Below the pieces are notes generated by a model. It was not told the origin of the DNA. It did no database searches and saw nothing but the letters and a program-made list of their open reading frames with translations. This document shows, one piece after another, positions 27,104 through 34,992 of a stretch of 64,000 bases of DNA. The DNA is from KBS-96 sp963722585. GTDB lineage: Bacteria > Acidobacteriota > Terriglobia > Bryobacterales > Bryobacteraceae. The stretch lies in assembly GCA_963722585.1 (NCBI GenBank), contig CAVRNU010000014.1:124001-188000 (forward strand), read 5' to 3'. The translations under genes were made by a program, and so were the position numbers. Position 1 is the stretch's first letter. Each line of letters starts with the position of its first letter.

Positions 27104-28713
27104 CGATTCTACTCAGGAGGCTCCGTGGGGCAGGCTTCAGCCTGCGGCGGACTTTAGTCCGCCTCCTGCCCGCTATCTCCTTTCTCTTTCCAACAATTCT
27201 CGCCCCCCAGACCCCGCCTCCGTCCGACCCCGCGCAAGCCGAAGCCGTCCGCCAGGCAGACGCGTCGGCATCGACGCTCGATCCTTTGTTGAAACAGTTC
27301 GTAGGCGTTCTCCGCGTCGTCGAATCGAATTCCGCAGGTCCAGTTCCCCTCGATAAGACCATCTACGAAGGCGCTATCCCGTCAATGCTTCGGCCGCTCG
27401 ATCCACATACTCAGTTCTTCGATCCCGACCAGTTTGCGCAGTTGAAGCAAATGGAGAGCTCCGAGCAAAAGGGATTTGGCAGCATTGTAAGCGTTCTTCC
27501 CGGCCGAGTCCTCTTCTTGCAGACATTTCCCGGTACGCCTTCAAACAAAGCCGGCATTATGCCCGGCGACGAGTTAGTAGCCGTCGGCAACATTGTCATC
27601 GCCAACCTCGAGCCCGATCAAATCGTCGGTTTGCTCACCCAAGCGCGCCAGCAGAAGGTGCAAATCCTGGTTCGAAGGCAGGGAAACGCCCGGCTCCTGA
27701 CCTTCTCGTTGACGCCCGCGCTAATGGAATCGCCTACAGTCGATCGCGCTTTCTTGATCGAACCCGGTTACGCCTATATTCGGGTAACAGGCTGGGATGG
27801 CCAAACCTCCGCCCAGCTTCGCGATGCGATTGAAAAGCTGGGTGGAAGCCGCCTCCAGGGCCTCGTGCTCGACTTGCGCAACAACCCCGGCGGAATCGTA
27901 AAGAGCGCTCTCGATGCGGCAGCCATGTTTCTCAATCGCGGTCAACGCATCTTGACCGCGAAAGGCCGCTTCGGAAACCCCGAAATCGCCGACGTGCCGG
28001 CAGGCTCGCGCCCCTATCGTTTTCGACTTTCAGTCATCATCAACGGGAAGACCGCCAGTGCCTCCGAGATTCTGACCGGCGCTTTGCAAGATCACGACCG
28101 GGCGACAATCGTCGGCGAAAAAAGCTATGGCAAGGGCCTTGTGCAAAGCGTAATGCCTCTCTCGAACAATGCAGGCCTCGCTCTCACTACCGCGTTCTAC
28201 TACACGCCCAGCGGGCGGTCCATTCAGCGTCCCCTCAGAAACTCATTGCTCTCTCAAACTTTTTCCGACGATGCAACCACTCCCCGGCCAAAGTTTAAAA
28301 CAGATGCCGGGCGCGTTGTCGAAGGGGGCGGCGGCATCGAGCCCGACGTCACCGTCAGGCCGCCGCAAATGACCCAACTCGAAGCGGTGCTGGACGCGAG
28401 TGGAGTTGTCACCAATTTTGCCACTCAGTACATGTCGACCCATTCTCCTCTTCCGCAATCCTTCGATGTCTCCCCCGATCTGCTGGACGACTTCAAAGTC
28501 TTTCTCGCCGAACGCAACATAGAGCCAAGCGCGGCCGATTGGTCGCGCGACAGACCCTGGATTACCAGCCGCCTGAAACAGGAAATCGTGACACAAGCTC
28601 GCGGCGTTGCGGCCGGCGACGAACTGGAAATGCGCCGCGACCCTCAGGTCCAAGCCGCCCTCCAGGCTCTGCGTACCGATCTTCTGGCAAACGCTGCCGC
28701 AGCCGCTCACTAA
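27100..28713 (+). CDS. C-terminal processing peptidase (S41 family)
   Basis: A 537-residue exported serine protease with a PDZ domain (about 120-215, GFGSIVSVLPGRVLFLQTFPGTPSNKAGIMPGDEL) and an S41 catalytic domain. The Ser/Lys dyad is visible as S320 in KTASASEILTGA and K345 in GEKSYGKGL, the usual 25 residues apart; the LDLRNNPGG block precedes it. The signal peptide is odd: residues 8-21 are encoded by two palindromic hairpins (27130-27163) that look like an inserted repeat, followed by the hydrophobic LLPAISFLFPTILA. The last 221 codons are duplicated in a broken copy near 30.3-31.0 kb. Confidence 0.93.
   Translation: MTILLRRLRGAGFSLRRTLVRLLPAISFLFPTILAPQTPPPSDPAQAEAVRQADASASTLDPLLKQFVGVLRVVESNSAGPVPLDKTIYEGAIPSMLRPLDPHTQFFDPDQFAQLKQMESSEQKGFGSIVSVLPGRVLFLQTFPGTPSNKAGIMPGDELVAVGNIVIANLEPDQIVGLLTQARQQKVQILVRRQGNARLLTFSLTPALMESPTVDRAFLIEPGYAYIRVTGWDGQTSAQLRDAIEKLGGSRLQGLVLDLRNNPGGIVKSALDAAAMFLNRGQRILTAKGRFGNPEIADVPAGSRPYRFRLSVIINGKTASASEILTGALQDHDRATIVGEKSYGKGLVQSVMPLSNNAGLALTTAFYYTPSGRSIQRPLRNSLLSQTFSDDATTPRPKFKTDAGRVVEGGGGIEPDVTVRPPQMTQLEAVLDASGVVTNFATQYMSTHSPLPQSFDVSPDLLDDFKVFLAERNIEPSAADWSRDRPWITSRLKQEIVTQARGVAAGDELEMRRDPQVQAALQALRTDLLANAAAAAH
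27130..27163 (+). repeat. Double-hairpin palindromic repeat inside the protease signal-peptide coding region
   Basis: Two back-to-back perfect hairpins: 27130-27136 with 27139-27145 (GCAGGCT/AGCCTGC, loop TC) and 27146-27153 with 27156-27163 (GGCGGACT/AGTCCGCC, loop TT). They lie in frame after codon 7 of the S41 protease gene and encode AGFSLRRTLVRLL-type sequence. Such tandem hairpins are a common form of dispersed intergenic repeat; here it is coding. Confidence 0.6.
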
Positions 28714-28767
28714 CGACAGCCGAAACTGGTCTATAATCCTTCTCCTGTTGGAGTAGAATTAAGTTTT

Positions 28768-29385
28768 ATGCGCGAGTACACACCGGCGCAAGCTGCTGCG
28801 CTGACGGGCTCACCTCTGGCTGCGGTTCACAAAGCGATCGACAGCCGTCTGATTCGCCCCCGTATCGCGCGATCGGGCGGAACTGTTCGGCGTTTGCTGA
28901 CAAAAGAGCAGTTGATCTTCCTGCAACTCGAAGCCGAAGGCCTTCGGCTTCTGCCTGTGAGAACCCGGAGAGACATCGCTGAAACGCTTCGTCGGGCTCC
29001 TAAAACGGATTCGTTAGCAATAGGAAATGGCACCGCGATTTTGGTCGAAATCAAGACCGCTCGCCTCAAAGTGGAGAGCCAGTTGAAGCAGCTTGCTCGT
29101 ATCCAAGAAATGGTGGTACGCGATCCAGATATTATGCGCGGCACGCCCGTCTACAAGGGGACCCGGACTCCGGTGGATCTCGTGGCCGGGATGCTTGGCC
29201 AGGGCGCAACGGTGGAGGAGATACTTGCGGGCTATCCAACCCTGAACAAGGAGAAGATTGCCATCGCGCCCCTGTACATGCGCGCATTTCCGCGGCGGGG
29301 ACGCCCAACTCGCCGCCCCTCGCAGCCGAAGAAGACACGACGCGGAAAGTCTTTTCAACTGAGCACTCTCCTGAAGAGTGCATGA
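28768..29385 (+). CDS. HTH plus DUF433 antitoxin-like protein
   Basis: A 205-residue protein. Residues 1-55 resemble a MerR-like helix-turn-helix (YTPAQAAALTGSPLAAVHKAID, then RLLTKEQLIFLQLEAEGL). Residues about 108-175 form a DUF433 domain (VVRDPDIMRGTPVYKGTRTPVDLVAGMLGQGATVEEILAGYPTLNKEKIAIAPLYMRAF). DUF433 proteins are antitoxins usually paired with a DUF5615 PIN-like toxin. The start of such a toxin follows at once, overlapping this stop, but only eight codons remain. The basic tail (about 177-205) is typical linker sequence before the toxin gene. Confidence 0.82.
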   Translation: MREYTPAQAAALTGSPLAAVHKAIDSRLIRPRIARSGGTVRRLLTKEQLIFLQLEAEGLRLLPVRTRRDIAETLRRAPKTDSLAIGNGTAILVEIKTARLKVESQLKQLARIQEMVVRDPDIMRGTPVYKGTRTPVDLVAGMLGQGATVEEILAGYPTLNKEKIAIAPLYMRAFPRRGRPTRRPSQPKKTRRGKSFQLSTLLKSA

Positions 29386-29405
29386 GATTCCTGATTGATG
29401 AGTGC
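29382..29405 (+). pseudogene. Eight-codon remnant of a DUF5615 toxin gene
   Basis: ATG 29382 overlaps the antitoxin stop (ATGA) and encodes MRFLIDEC, the standard opening of DUF5615 PIN-like toxins with the first catalytic Asp. After 29405 the sequence is no longer toxin: it is the reverse complement of the end of a truncated minus-strand gene (VEEAQDL). The toxin is therefore deleted apart from its first codons, leaving an orphan antitoxin. The call rests on a short match plus the gene order. Confidence 0.6.
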
Positions 29406-29406
29406 A

Positions 29407-29889
29407 GGTCCTGCGCCTCTTCAACCGAAAGTTTATGATACACGCGGATAAGCTCGCATATCACCCAATCGGATGCACGCGCCATGGTCATGGCGTCGAT
29501 ATGGTTTGCGTCAACGTCCCACCCACGTGCCCAATGCCACGCTTATTGCGGAGCGTGTAGATGAAGACCAATGCGCGAGGCATAACGACCATGAGACCTT
29601 CGACATCCGCCGTTCTTGGACTTTCTATCAGCTTGCGGCACTCACTTGCAAAATCTGGTATCTGCGGGCCAAACGGGGTGGACGTCTTGCGGATCTCGGA
29701 TTGAAGAAAGCGCAGTACAGACTCGCAAAGCTTGCCAGCAGCCAGCCCCAAACTTTCATCATTGCCCTCTGAAAGTCGCTTCTTCACCTCAAGAAACGCC
29801 TTAACGATCTTATATCGGAACTGCGCGGGAATATTTGCCAACGCCACATCGAGCGGGGATTTATTTTTTGGTGTATTCCCACTGGCCAT
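29407..29889 (-). pseudogene. Frameshifted, 3'-truncated conserved hypothetical gene
   Basis: ATG 29889 has a GAGGA site six bases upstream and opens MASGNTPKNKSPLDVALANI. The frame reads to RNKRGIGHVGG and then shifts at about 29494-29500: the -1 frame continues as DVDANHIDAMTMARASDWVICELIRVYHKLSVEEAQDL, a natural continuation that has no start signal of its own. One lost base explains the break. Sequence after EEAQDL (about 29407) is unrelated, being the toxin remnant, so the 3' end is missing. I do not recognise a function; the intact protein would be largely helical and cytoplasmic. Confidence 0.65.
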
Positions 29890-30231
29890 CTGAATTCCTC
29901 GTCCGTGACAACCGGCCATTCCGCACTAGACGTCCAAGCGGGCCGGATAACTCGTTGTTCTTGAAATTCCGAGCCTTGGTTTTGCAATGGTCCTTGCCAG
30001 TTGCCGATTCGGGGGTGGTACCTTTTGTCTTGCTTCGGCGTGCTCGTTTTCTGGGCGGAGGTACAGGATTCGACTCGGCGTCGGGCTGCTCCAGATCCAT
30101 CCCACCCCTCGAAAGACAAGCTCCACGATTTTCAATTGGACCTGCTCAGATTTGAACCTGTTAATGACGTCCGAAAGCTGGGCAAGCTGCATCTTCACCT
30201 CCTCGAAATTTTGATCAAATGCAACCTCCAC
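29861..30231 (-). pseudogene. Frameshifted conserved hypothetical gene
   Basis: The first frame begins MEVAFDQNFEEVKMQLAQLS at 30231 with a coiled-coil-like N-terminus and reads to about RGVG at 30100. There it must move to the neighbouring frame to continue as MDLEQPDAESNPVPPPRKRARRS and a C-terminal block (CKTKARNFKNNELSGPLGRL, ending QWEYTKK) that looks like a small winged-helix-type fold. One indel explains the break. It overlaps the next decayed gene by 29 bases, so the two were once an operon. Function unknown. Confidence 0.6.
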
Positions 30232-30333
30232 CGAGATGATTAACTAGCGCCCAACCTGTTACAACATCAGAGCCAGATGTTTGAAATATTCGATCAGCCC
30301 AAAGCTCTTTGGTTCGTGAAGACGCCAACGCAA

Positions 30334-31025
30334 AAGACCGCCAGTGCCTCCGAGATACTGACCGGCGCTTTGCAGGATCACGACCGCGCGACGATCGTCG
30401 GCGAAAAAAGCTATGGCAAGGGCCTTGTGCAAAGCGTAATGCCTCTCTTGTGCAAAGCGTAATGCCTCTCTCGAACAATGCAGGCCTCGCTCTCACTACC
30501 GCGTTTTACTACACCCCCAGCGGACGGTCCATTCAGCGTCCCCTGCGAAACTCATTGCTCTCTCAAACTTTTTCCGACGATGCAACCACTCCCCGGCCAA
30601 AGTTTAAAACCGATGCCGGGCGTGTTGTCGAAGGCGGCGGCGGCATCGAGCCCGATGTCACCGTCAGGCCGCCGCAAATGACCCAACTTGAAGCGGTGCT
30701 GGACGCGAGTGGAGTTGTCACCAATTTTGCCACTCAGTACATGTCGACCCATTCTCCTCTTCCGCAATCCTTCGATGTCACTCCCGATCTGCTGGACGAC
30801 TTCAAAGTCTTTCTCGCCGAATGCAACATAGAGCCAAGCGCGACCGATTGGTCGCGCGACAGACCCTGGATTACCAGCCGCCTGAAACAGGAAATCGTGA
30901 CACAAGCTCGCGGCGTTGCGGCCGGCAACGAACTGGAAATGCGCCGCGACCCTCAGGTCCAAGTCGCCCTCCAGGCTCTGCGTACCGATCTTCTGGCGAA
31001 CGCCGCCGCAGCGGCGCACTACTGA
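30334..31025 (+). pseudogene. Partial duplicate of the S41 protease gene (3' third), frameshifted
   Basis: Bases 30334-31019 repeat 28048-28710 of the S41 protease gene with about 24 substitutions by eye (about 96 percent identity). The copy starts at the catalytic serine block, so signal peptide and PDZ are absent. A 23-base tandem duplication (TTGTGCAAAGCGTAATGCCT plus CTC, twice, around 30422-30468) breaks the catalytic frame with a TAA. The downstream part reads on in another frame to TGA 31023. Both Ser and Lys codons survive but cannot be made into one enzyme. Confidence 0.88.
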
Positions 31026-31056
31026 TTCGCCGAAGCTGTCAGTTCCGCCCCGCAAT

Positions 31057-33687
31057 TCACTCGTTGCGCAACGCGGCCGCCGGGTCCACCCGAATCGCGC
31101 GCCGCACCGGCGCAAAACTGGCCAATCCCACGGCCGCGCCGAGTATGGCAACAACAATCAGGAATATTACCGGATTGAACACACCTGCCTGATACGTCAG
31201 ATCCGGCAAGTCCGGCATTTCCATGACCGCCTTGAGCATGCCCGAAATGCAAAGCGCGCCGAGCAATCCAATCCCGGCGCCGAGCGCAACCGATCTCAGA
31301 CTCTCGCGTAATACCATCCAGATCACGTCTTTCTTCTGCGCGCCAATTGCCATGCAAATCCCAATTGTTCGTGTCTTTTGGGCAACCAAATACGACACCA
31401 CGCCATACACTCCCACCGATGCCAAAAGCAGCGCTAACAGACCGAGCGACATCGCAATCGTCGCAGGCGCCTCGACCATGAGCTTTTGCACTTGGACCGG
31501 GCCGCTTTCGAGAGTAATCAAATACGACTGCTGCGCGAGCGCCGGACTCCCCGTCGATAGCGCATTGCGAAGAGCCGCAAAAGACAATTCCGGGCGGTTG
31601 CGCGTTCGTACAAGCACTAATCCGAACGCGTCCGGAAAAGGCTTCGGGAAATAGAGGTAATAGCGGTCTATCTTTGATAGAAATGTATTGCGAACATCCT
31701 TCGCAACGCCGATCACGGTGTAGAAAGAACGAGGCAGATCATTCTTCAGCCTGGGCGCGACCGAAATGCGGTGACCTAGCGGGCTCTCGCCTGGCCAGTA
31801 GAATTGCGCCGCCGACTCGCTCACCACCACCTCCGCGTCTCCTCGTTCGCTCTCCGCTTGGGAAAAGCTCCGTCCCGCCAAAATTGGTATCTTCAGCGTG
31901 TCAAAGTATCCGCCCGAGACCCTGTTAAATAGACAGGCCATCTCTTTGTTCCCGTCGCTTGTGAATCGGTCCGATCCAGTTCCCAGAAAGGGGGCGCGGT
32001 CGACAAAGGCCGTTGACGCAACTTGCGGAATCGATCGCACACGCTCCAGCACTCGGCGAACGGCTGCGCCGCCGCCCGACACGTCGCCCATGGTCTTTGC
32101 GTCCACGCTCATCATGAGGACATGATCGACCGAGAACCCTGGATTCGCAGACCGAGCTTGCCAAGCCCCTCGAAACAGCAGCCCCGAACCGGCAAGAAGA
32201 ATCAGACAGGCGGCAATCTGCGCTGTAAGCAGGAAGTTGTGGCGCGTGCCTTGTACTCCCGCTGCTTTCAGCGAAGAACCGAGCTCCGCTTTCGTCGAAT
32301 ATACGGCTGGCCAAATCCCGACTAACGCTCCGGTCAGGATAGAGAGCCCAAACGTGTACGCAAAGACGCGCCAGTCTGGTGCGACGTTCAATTGCATGCC
32401 TCCCAACAAATCGCTCGAGAGCCGCTCCAGCATGGCGAAGACACCAATCCGCGCCCAATCGCACAGCAAAACCGACAGCACAAGACCGATCGCGCCTCCG
32501 GCCAGACCCAGAACAACACTTTCCGCGCAAAGCTGCCTAACAATTTGGCCGCGGCTTGCGCCAATCGCCAGGCGAACGGCAATCTCTTTCTCACGTGCCG
32601 CATTTCGCGACAACATTAAATTCACCAGATTCACGCAACCGATCAACAGCACAACGGCAACCGCCCCCATGAGAATGAAACTGATGACACGGGCGTCGTG
32701 AGACGCGCCCATGTTTGTCTGAAACACCGTAGCCCTTGTCGCAGCAAGCCAGCTTTTCTGACCATCTCCAGGCGTCACGTGTGGTGTTAAGCGGCCAGCG
32801 ACTTGTTGCAGCTCCGCCGAAGCCTGTTCGATGCCAATACCCGGCCGCAAGCGCGCTAGTACATGCAACGGGTGCGCTTGGTTGTCATGGACCCAATCGG
32901 CGCCGGGAAGTACCTGCGATTCCATCGAAAGAGGCATCCAAACATCCGGCATCCGAGGCGGCACATCTGTACCATAGAATGTTTCCGGCGCAACCCCTAA
33001 GATCGTCAATTGCACTCCATGAAGCACGATGATCTTGCCGGCAATCGACGGGTCCGCGTTCAGACGCCGCTTCCAGAACGCATGACTCACAACAACTACG
33101 CCCGGCTCGTCGGCTTGGAATGCGCGGCCCGGATTGCATTGAACGCCTAACGTGCCGAAATAGTCGCCAGCCACAAAGCGAACGTGGATTCCTTTCCGCA
33201 CCGTCTCGGCCGTCCCAACGGTCCCCAAAACCGTCCGCGCCGGCAATGTTGCAATTACCCCCAAGAACGACCGCGCGTTCCCGCTCAGGTTCTCGAATTC
33301 CGCATACGACAGACTTGCCGCGTTAAGAACATTTCCGGACTGCTGTATCACGCGGACAATTTCAGCTGGAGCGCGAACCGGCAACAATCTATAAGTCATC
33401 GAGTCGTACAGAGTAAAAACCGCCGTATTGAGTCCAATTCCAAGGCCCAGTGTCAATACCGCAGCCACGCTGAAGCTCGGACTCTTCGCAAGCGCGCGGC
33501 ATGCATAACGCAAGTCGCGTATCAGGTTTTCCAAAAACGAAAACGTCCAAAGTTCCCAGGCTTCTTCCCGAATGCGTGTCGCGTTCCCAAAATGCCCCCT
33601 GCTCATTTCGCGATGAAACCGGAGCTCCTCGTCGAGATCGCGCTCCAGCCGACCGCGTCTCTTCAGCTTGAGAATGAATCTGCGCAT
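31057..33687 (-). CDS. MacB-like ABC transporter permease (acidobacterial duplicated type)
   Basis: An 876-residue inner membrane protein with two MacB/FtsX units. Residues 1-60 are a cytoplasmic helical segment with the R-x-L-D-E-E-L-R-F-H pattern typical of these acidobacterial permeases. The first unit has a helix at about 75-100, a large periplasmic domain (about 100-330) and three helices (about 335-440); a second copy follows with helices near 770-850. The end reads FAPVRRAIRVDPAAALRNE, the family hallmark. No ATPase or PadR-type regulator is adjacent, which is common for this family. Substrate unknown. Confidence 0.9.
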   Translation of the reverse strand: MRRFILKLKRRGRLERDLDEELRFHREMSRGHFGNATRIREEAWELWTFSFLENLIRDLRYACRALAKSPSFSVAAVLTLGLGIGLNTAVFTLYDSMTYRLLPVRAPAEIVRVIQQSGNVLNAASLSYAEFENLSGNARSFLGVIATLPARTVLGTVGTAETVRKGIHVRFVAGDYFGTLGVQCNPGRAFQADEPGVVVVSHAFWKRRLNADPSIAGKIIVLHGVQLTILGVAPETFYGTDVPPRMPDVWMPLSMESQVLPGADWVHDNQAHPLHVLARLRPGIGIEQASAELQQVAGRLTPHVTPGDGQKSWLAATRATVFQTNMGASHDARVISFILMGAVAVVLLIGCVNLVNLMLSRNAAREKEIAVRLAIGASRGQIVRQLCAESVVLGLAGGAIGLVLSVLLCDWARIGVFAMLERLSSDLLGGMQLNVAPDWRVFAYTFGLSILTGALVGIWPAVYSTKAELGSSLKAAGVQGTRHNFLLTAQIAACLILLAGSGLLFRGAWQARSANPGFSVDHVLMMSVDAKTMGDVSGGGAAVRRVLERVRSIPQVASTAFVDRAPFLGTGSDRFTSDGNKEMACLFNRVSGGYFDTLKIPILAGRSFSQAESERGDAEVVVSESAAQFYWPGESPLGHRISVAPRLKNDLPRSFYTVIGVAKDVRNTFLSKIDRYYLYFPKPFPDAFGLVLVRTRNRPELSFAALRNALSTGSPALAQQSYLITLESGPVQVQKLMVEAPATIAMSLGLLALLLASVGVYGVVSYLVAQKTRTIGICMAIGAQKKDVIWMVLRESLRSVALGAGIGLLGALCISGMLKAVMEMPDLPDLTYQAGVFNPVIFLIVVAILGAAVGLASFAPVRRAIRVDPAAALRNE

Positions 33688-33764
33688 GCCCTATTCGCTC
33701 CCTTTTTGCATCTATGGGAATCATAGACACTTTTCCCCTAATGCGTCAAGGGGTGCCATGGCTC

Positions 33765-34886
33765 CTAGAAATGAAATCCGATGCGGCTCCCAAATGTCAC
33801 GAAACTGCCGTACGTGCCCGACATCCGGTTGTACCGTGCGTCGAAGCCGAGCGATAAACTGCGCGTCAGCCGCAACGATAACCCTCCGCCCGCCTGGTAG
33901 CCCAGCACAACGTTGCCGTGTCCGCCCGGCAGCCCACGTGCTTCGAGTTCAGGCGACTGCGAAATCTGCCCCGCAACCAAAGGCCCGCCAAACGGAGCCT
34001 GCCCCCCATACAGCGCGTTCACAGCAGCAAGAATCGCCGGCGGAAGCGTCGAGTCCTGGCGCACTCCATAGCTCGCCGGATTGCCATTGGCGGGGTTCTG
34101 TACATGAATCGTGACATAAGGGCCAAAGCCCGCCACCGCATACGGGCGCAAGCGGTAACGTTCGAGGAAGCTCGGCGTATATTTCAGCGCGAACGGAATC
34201 ACCTGCAAGAGGCTGAGCTTGGTTTGTGTCGAAGCGGTCACCGGAAACGGCGCGGGCCCTGTGCCTGTTACCGCCGCCTGCAAATTACTGAGCCCGCCCG
34301 TCGGATATACCGTGTTCAACACCGTGAGATTTGCCACCTGCGCCACATTCGACGTCGTATTAAACGTAGTTTTCGATTGAGTCAAACCGACCAGAATCTC
34401 GTAGGAAATTTTTCCATGCAGCCAGCTCGGCCGATCAAATAAAGGCAGGTCGATATAACCGCCCGTGAAATTGCCGGTATTCAATTTGTACGGGCTCGAC
34501 GATCCGGACAAAAACAGGCCCACTTCGGCGCCAATCTTGCCGATCTCAGGCACCAGCTCCGGCGGCATTTCGAAGTGAGACTTCTGCGCCGCAACCGCCG
34601 TTTCAGAAGTCTGCGCTACCGGCTGCGGGGCCTGCTGCTGTTGCGCAGGTGCATTCGCGGCAACGGGCGCGCTGTTTCGAGCCGGGTTCGCAGCCCCAAC
34701 CATCGCCTTTAACTCCGCAACAGTCTGCTCGAGCTGCGCCACGCGGTCCTCGAGCTGATGAATTTTCTCCGACTCGGCGCCTTGTTGGTCTGCCCCGCTT
34801 CGAGCGTCGAGCCGGACAGCCAGAAATAGAAGCGTAAGGATCAGGCCGGACATCGACCGGCGGCGAACTAGGGCATCAATGGACAT
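33765..34886 (-). CDS. Outer membrane beta-barrel protein with N-terminal coiled coil
   Basis: A 373-residue exported protein. An 18-residue hydrophobic segment (LILTLLFLAVRL) precedes a short coiled coil (about 38-65, HQLEDRVAQLEQTVAELKAM), a Gln/Pro/Ala linker (about 70-95) and alternating amphipathic strands to the end, which closes with GSRIGFHF. That last phenylalanine fits an outer membrane barrel. The coiled coil may trimerise it or tether it to peptidoglycan. Its start overlaps the nominal start of the divergent YfhO-like gene, so the two share a promoter region. No closer family is recognised. Confidence 0.7.
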   Translation of the reverse strand: MSIDALVRRRSMSGLILTLLFLAVRLDARSGADQQGAESEKIHQLEDRVAQLEQTVAELKAMVGAANPARNSAPVAANAPAQQQQAPQPVAQTSETAVAAQKSHFEMPPELVPEIGKIGAEVGLFLSGSSSPYKLNTGNFTGGYIDLPLFDRPSWLHGKISYEILVGLTQSKTTFNTTSNVAQVANLTVLNTVYPTGGLSNLQAAVTGTGPAPFPVTASTQTKLSLLQVIPFALKYTPSFLERYRLRPYAVAGFGPYVTIHVQNPANGNPASYGVRQDSTLPPAILAAVNALYGGQAPFGGPLVAGQISQSPELEARGLPGGHGNVVLGYQAGGGLSLRLTRSLSLGFDARYNRMSGTYGSFVTFGSRIGFHF

Positions 34887-34992
34887 GCCTTACACTCTAT
34901 GCGGATCGGGTCCCTGGAGGAAACGGATTTTTGTATCGCTACCGCTGGAAGTTCAACAAGATCCCATCCGCTATTCTGGGTCGTGGCTTCGA

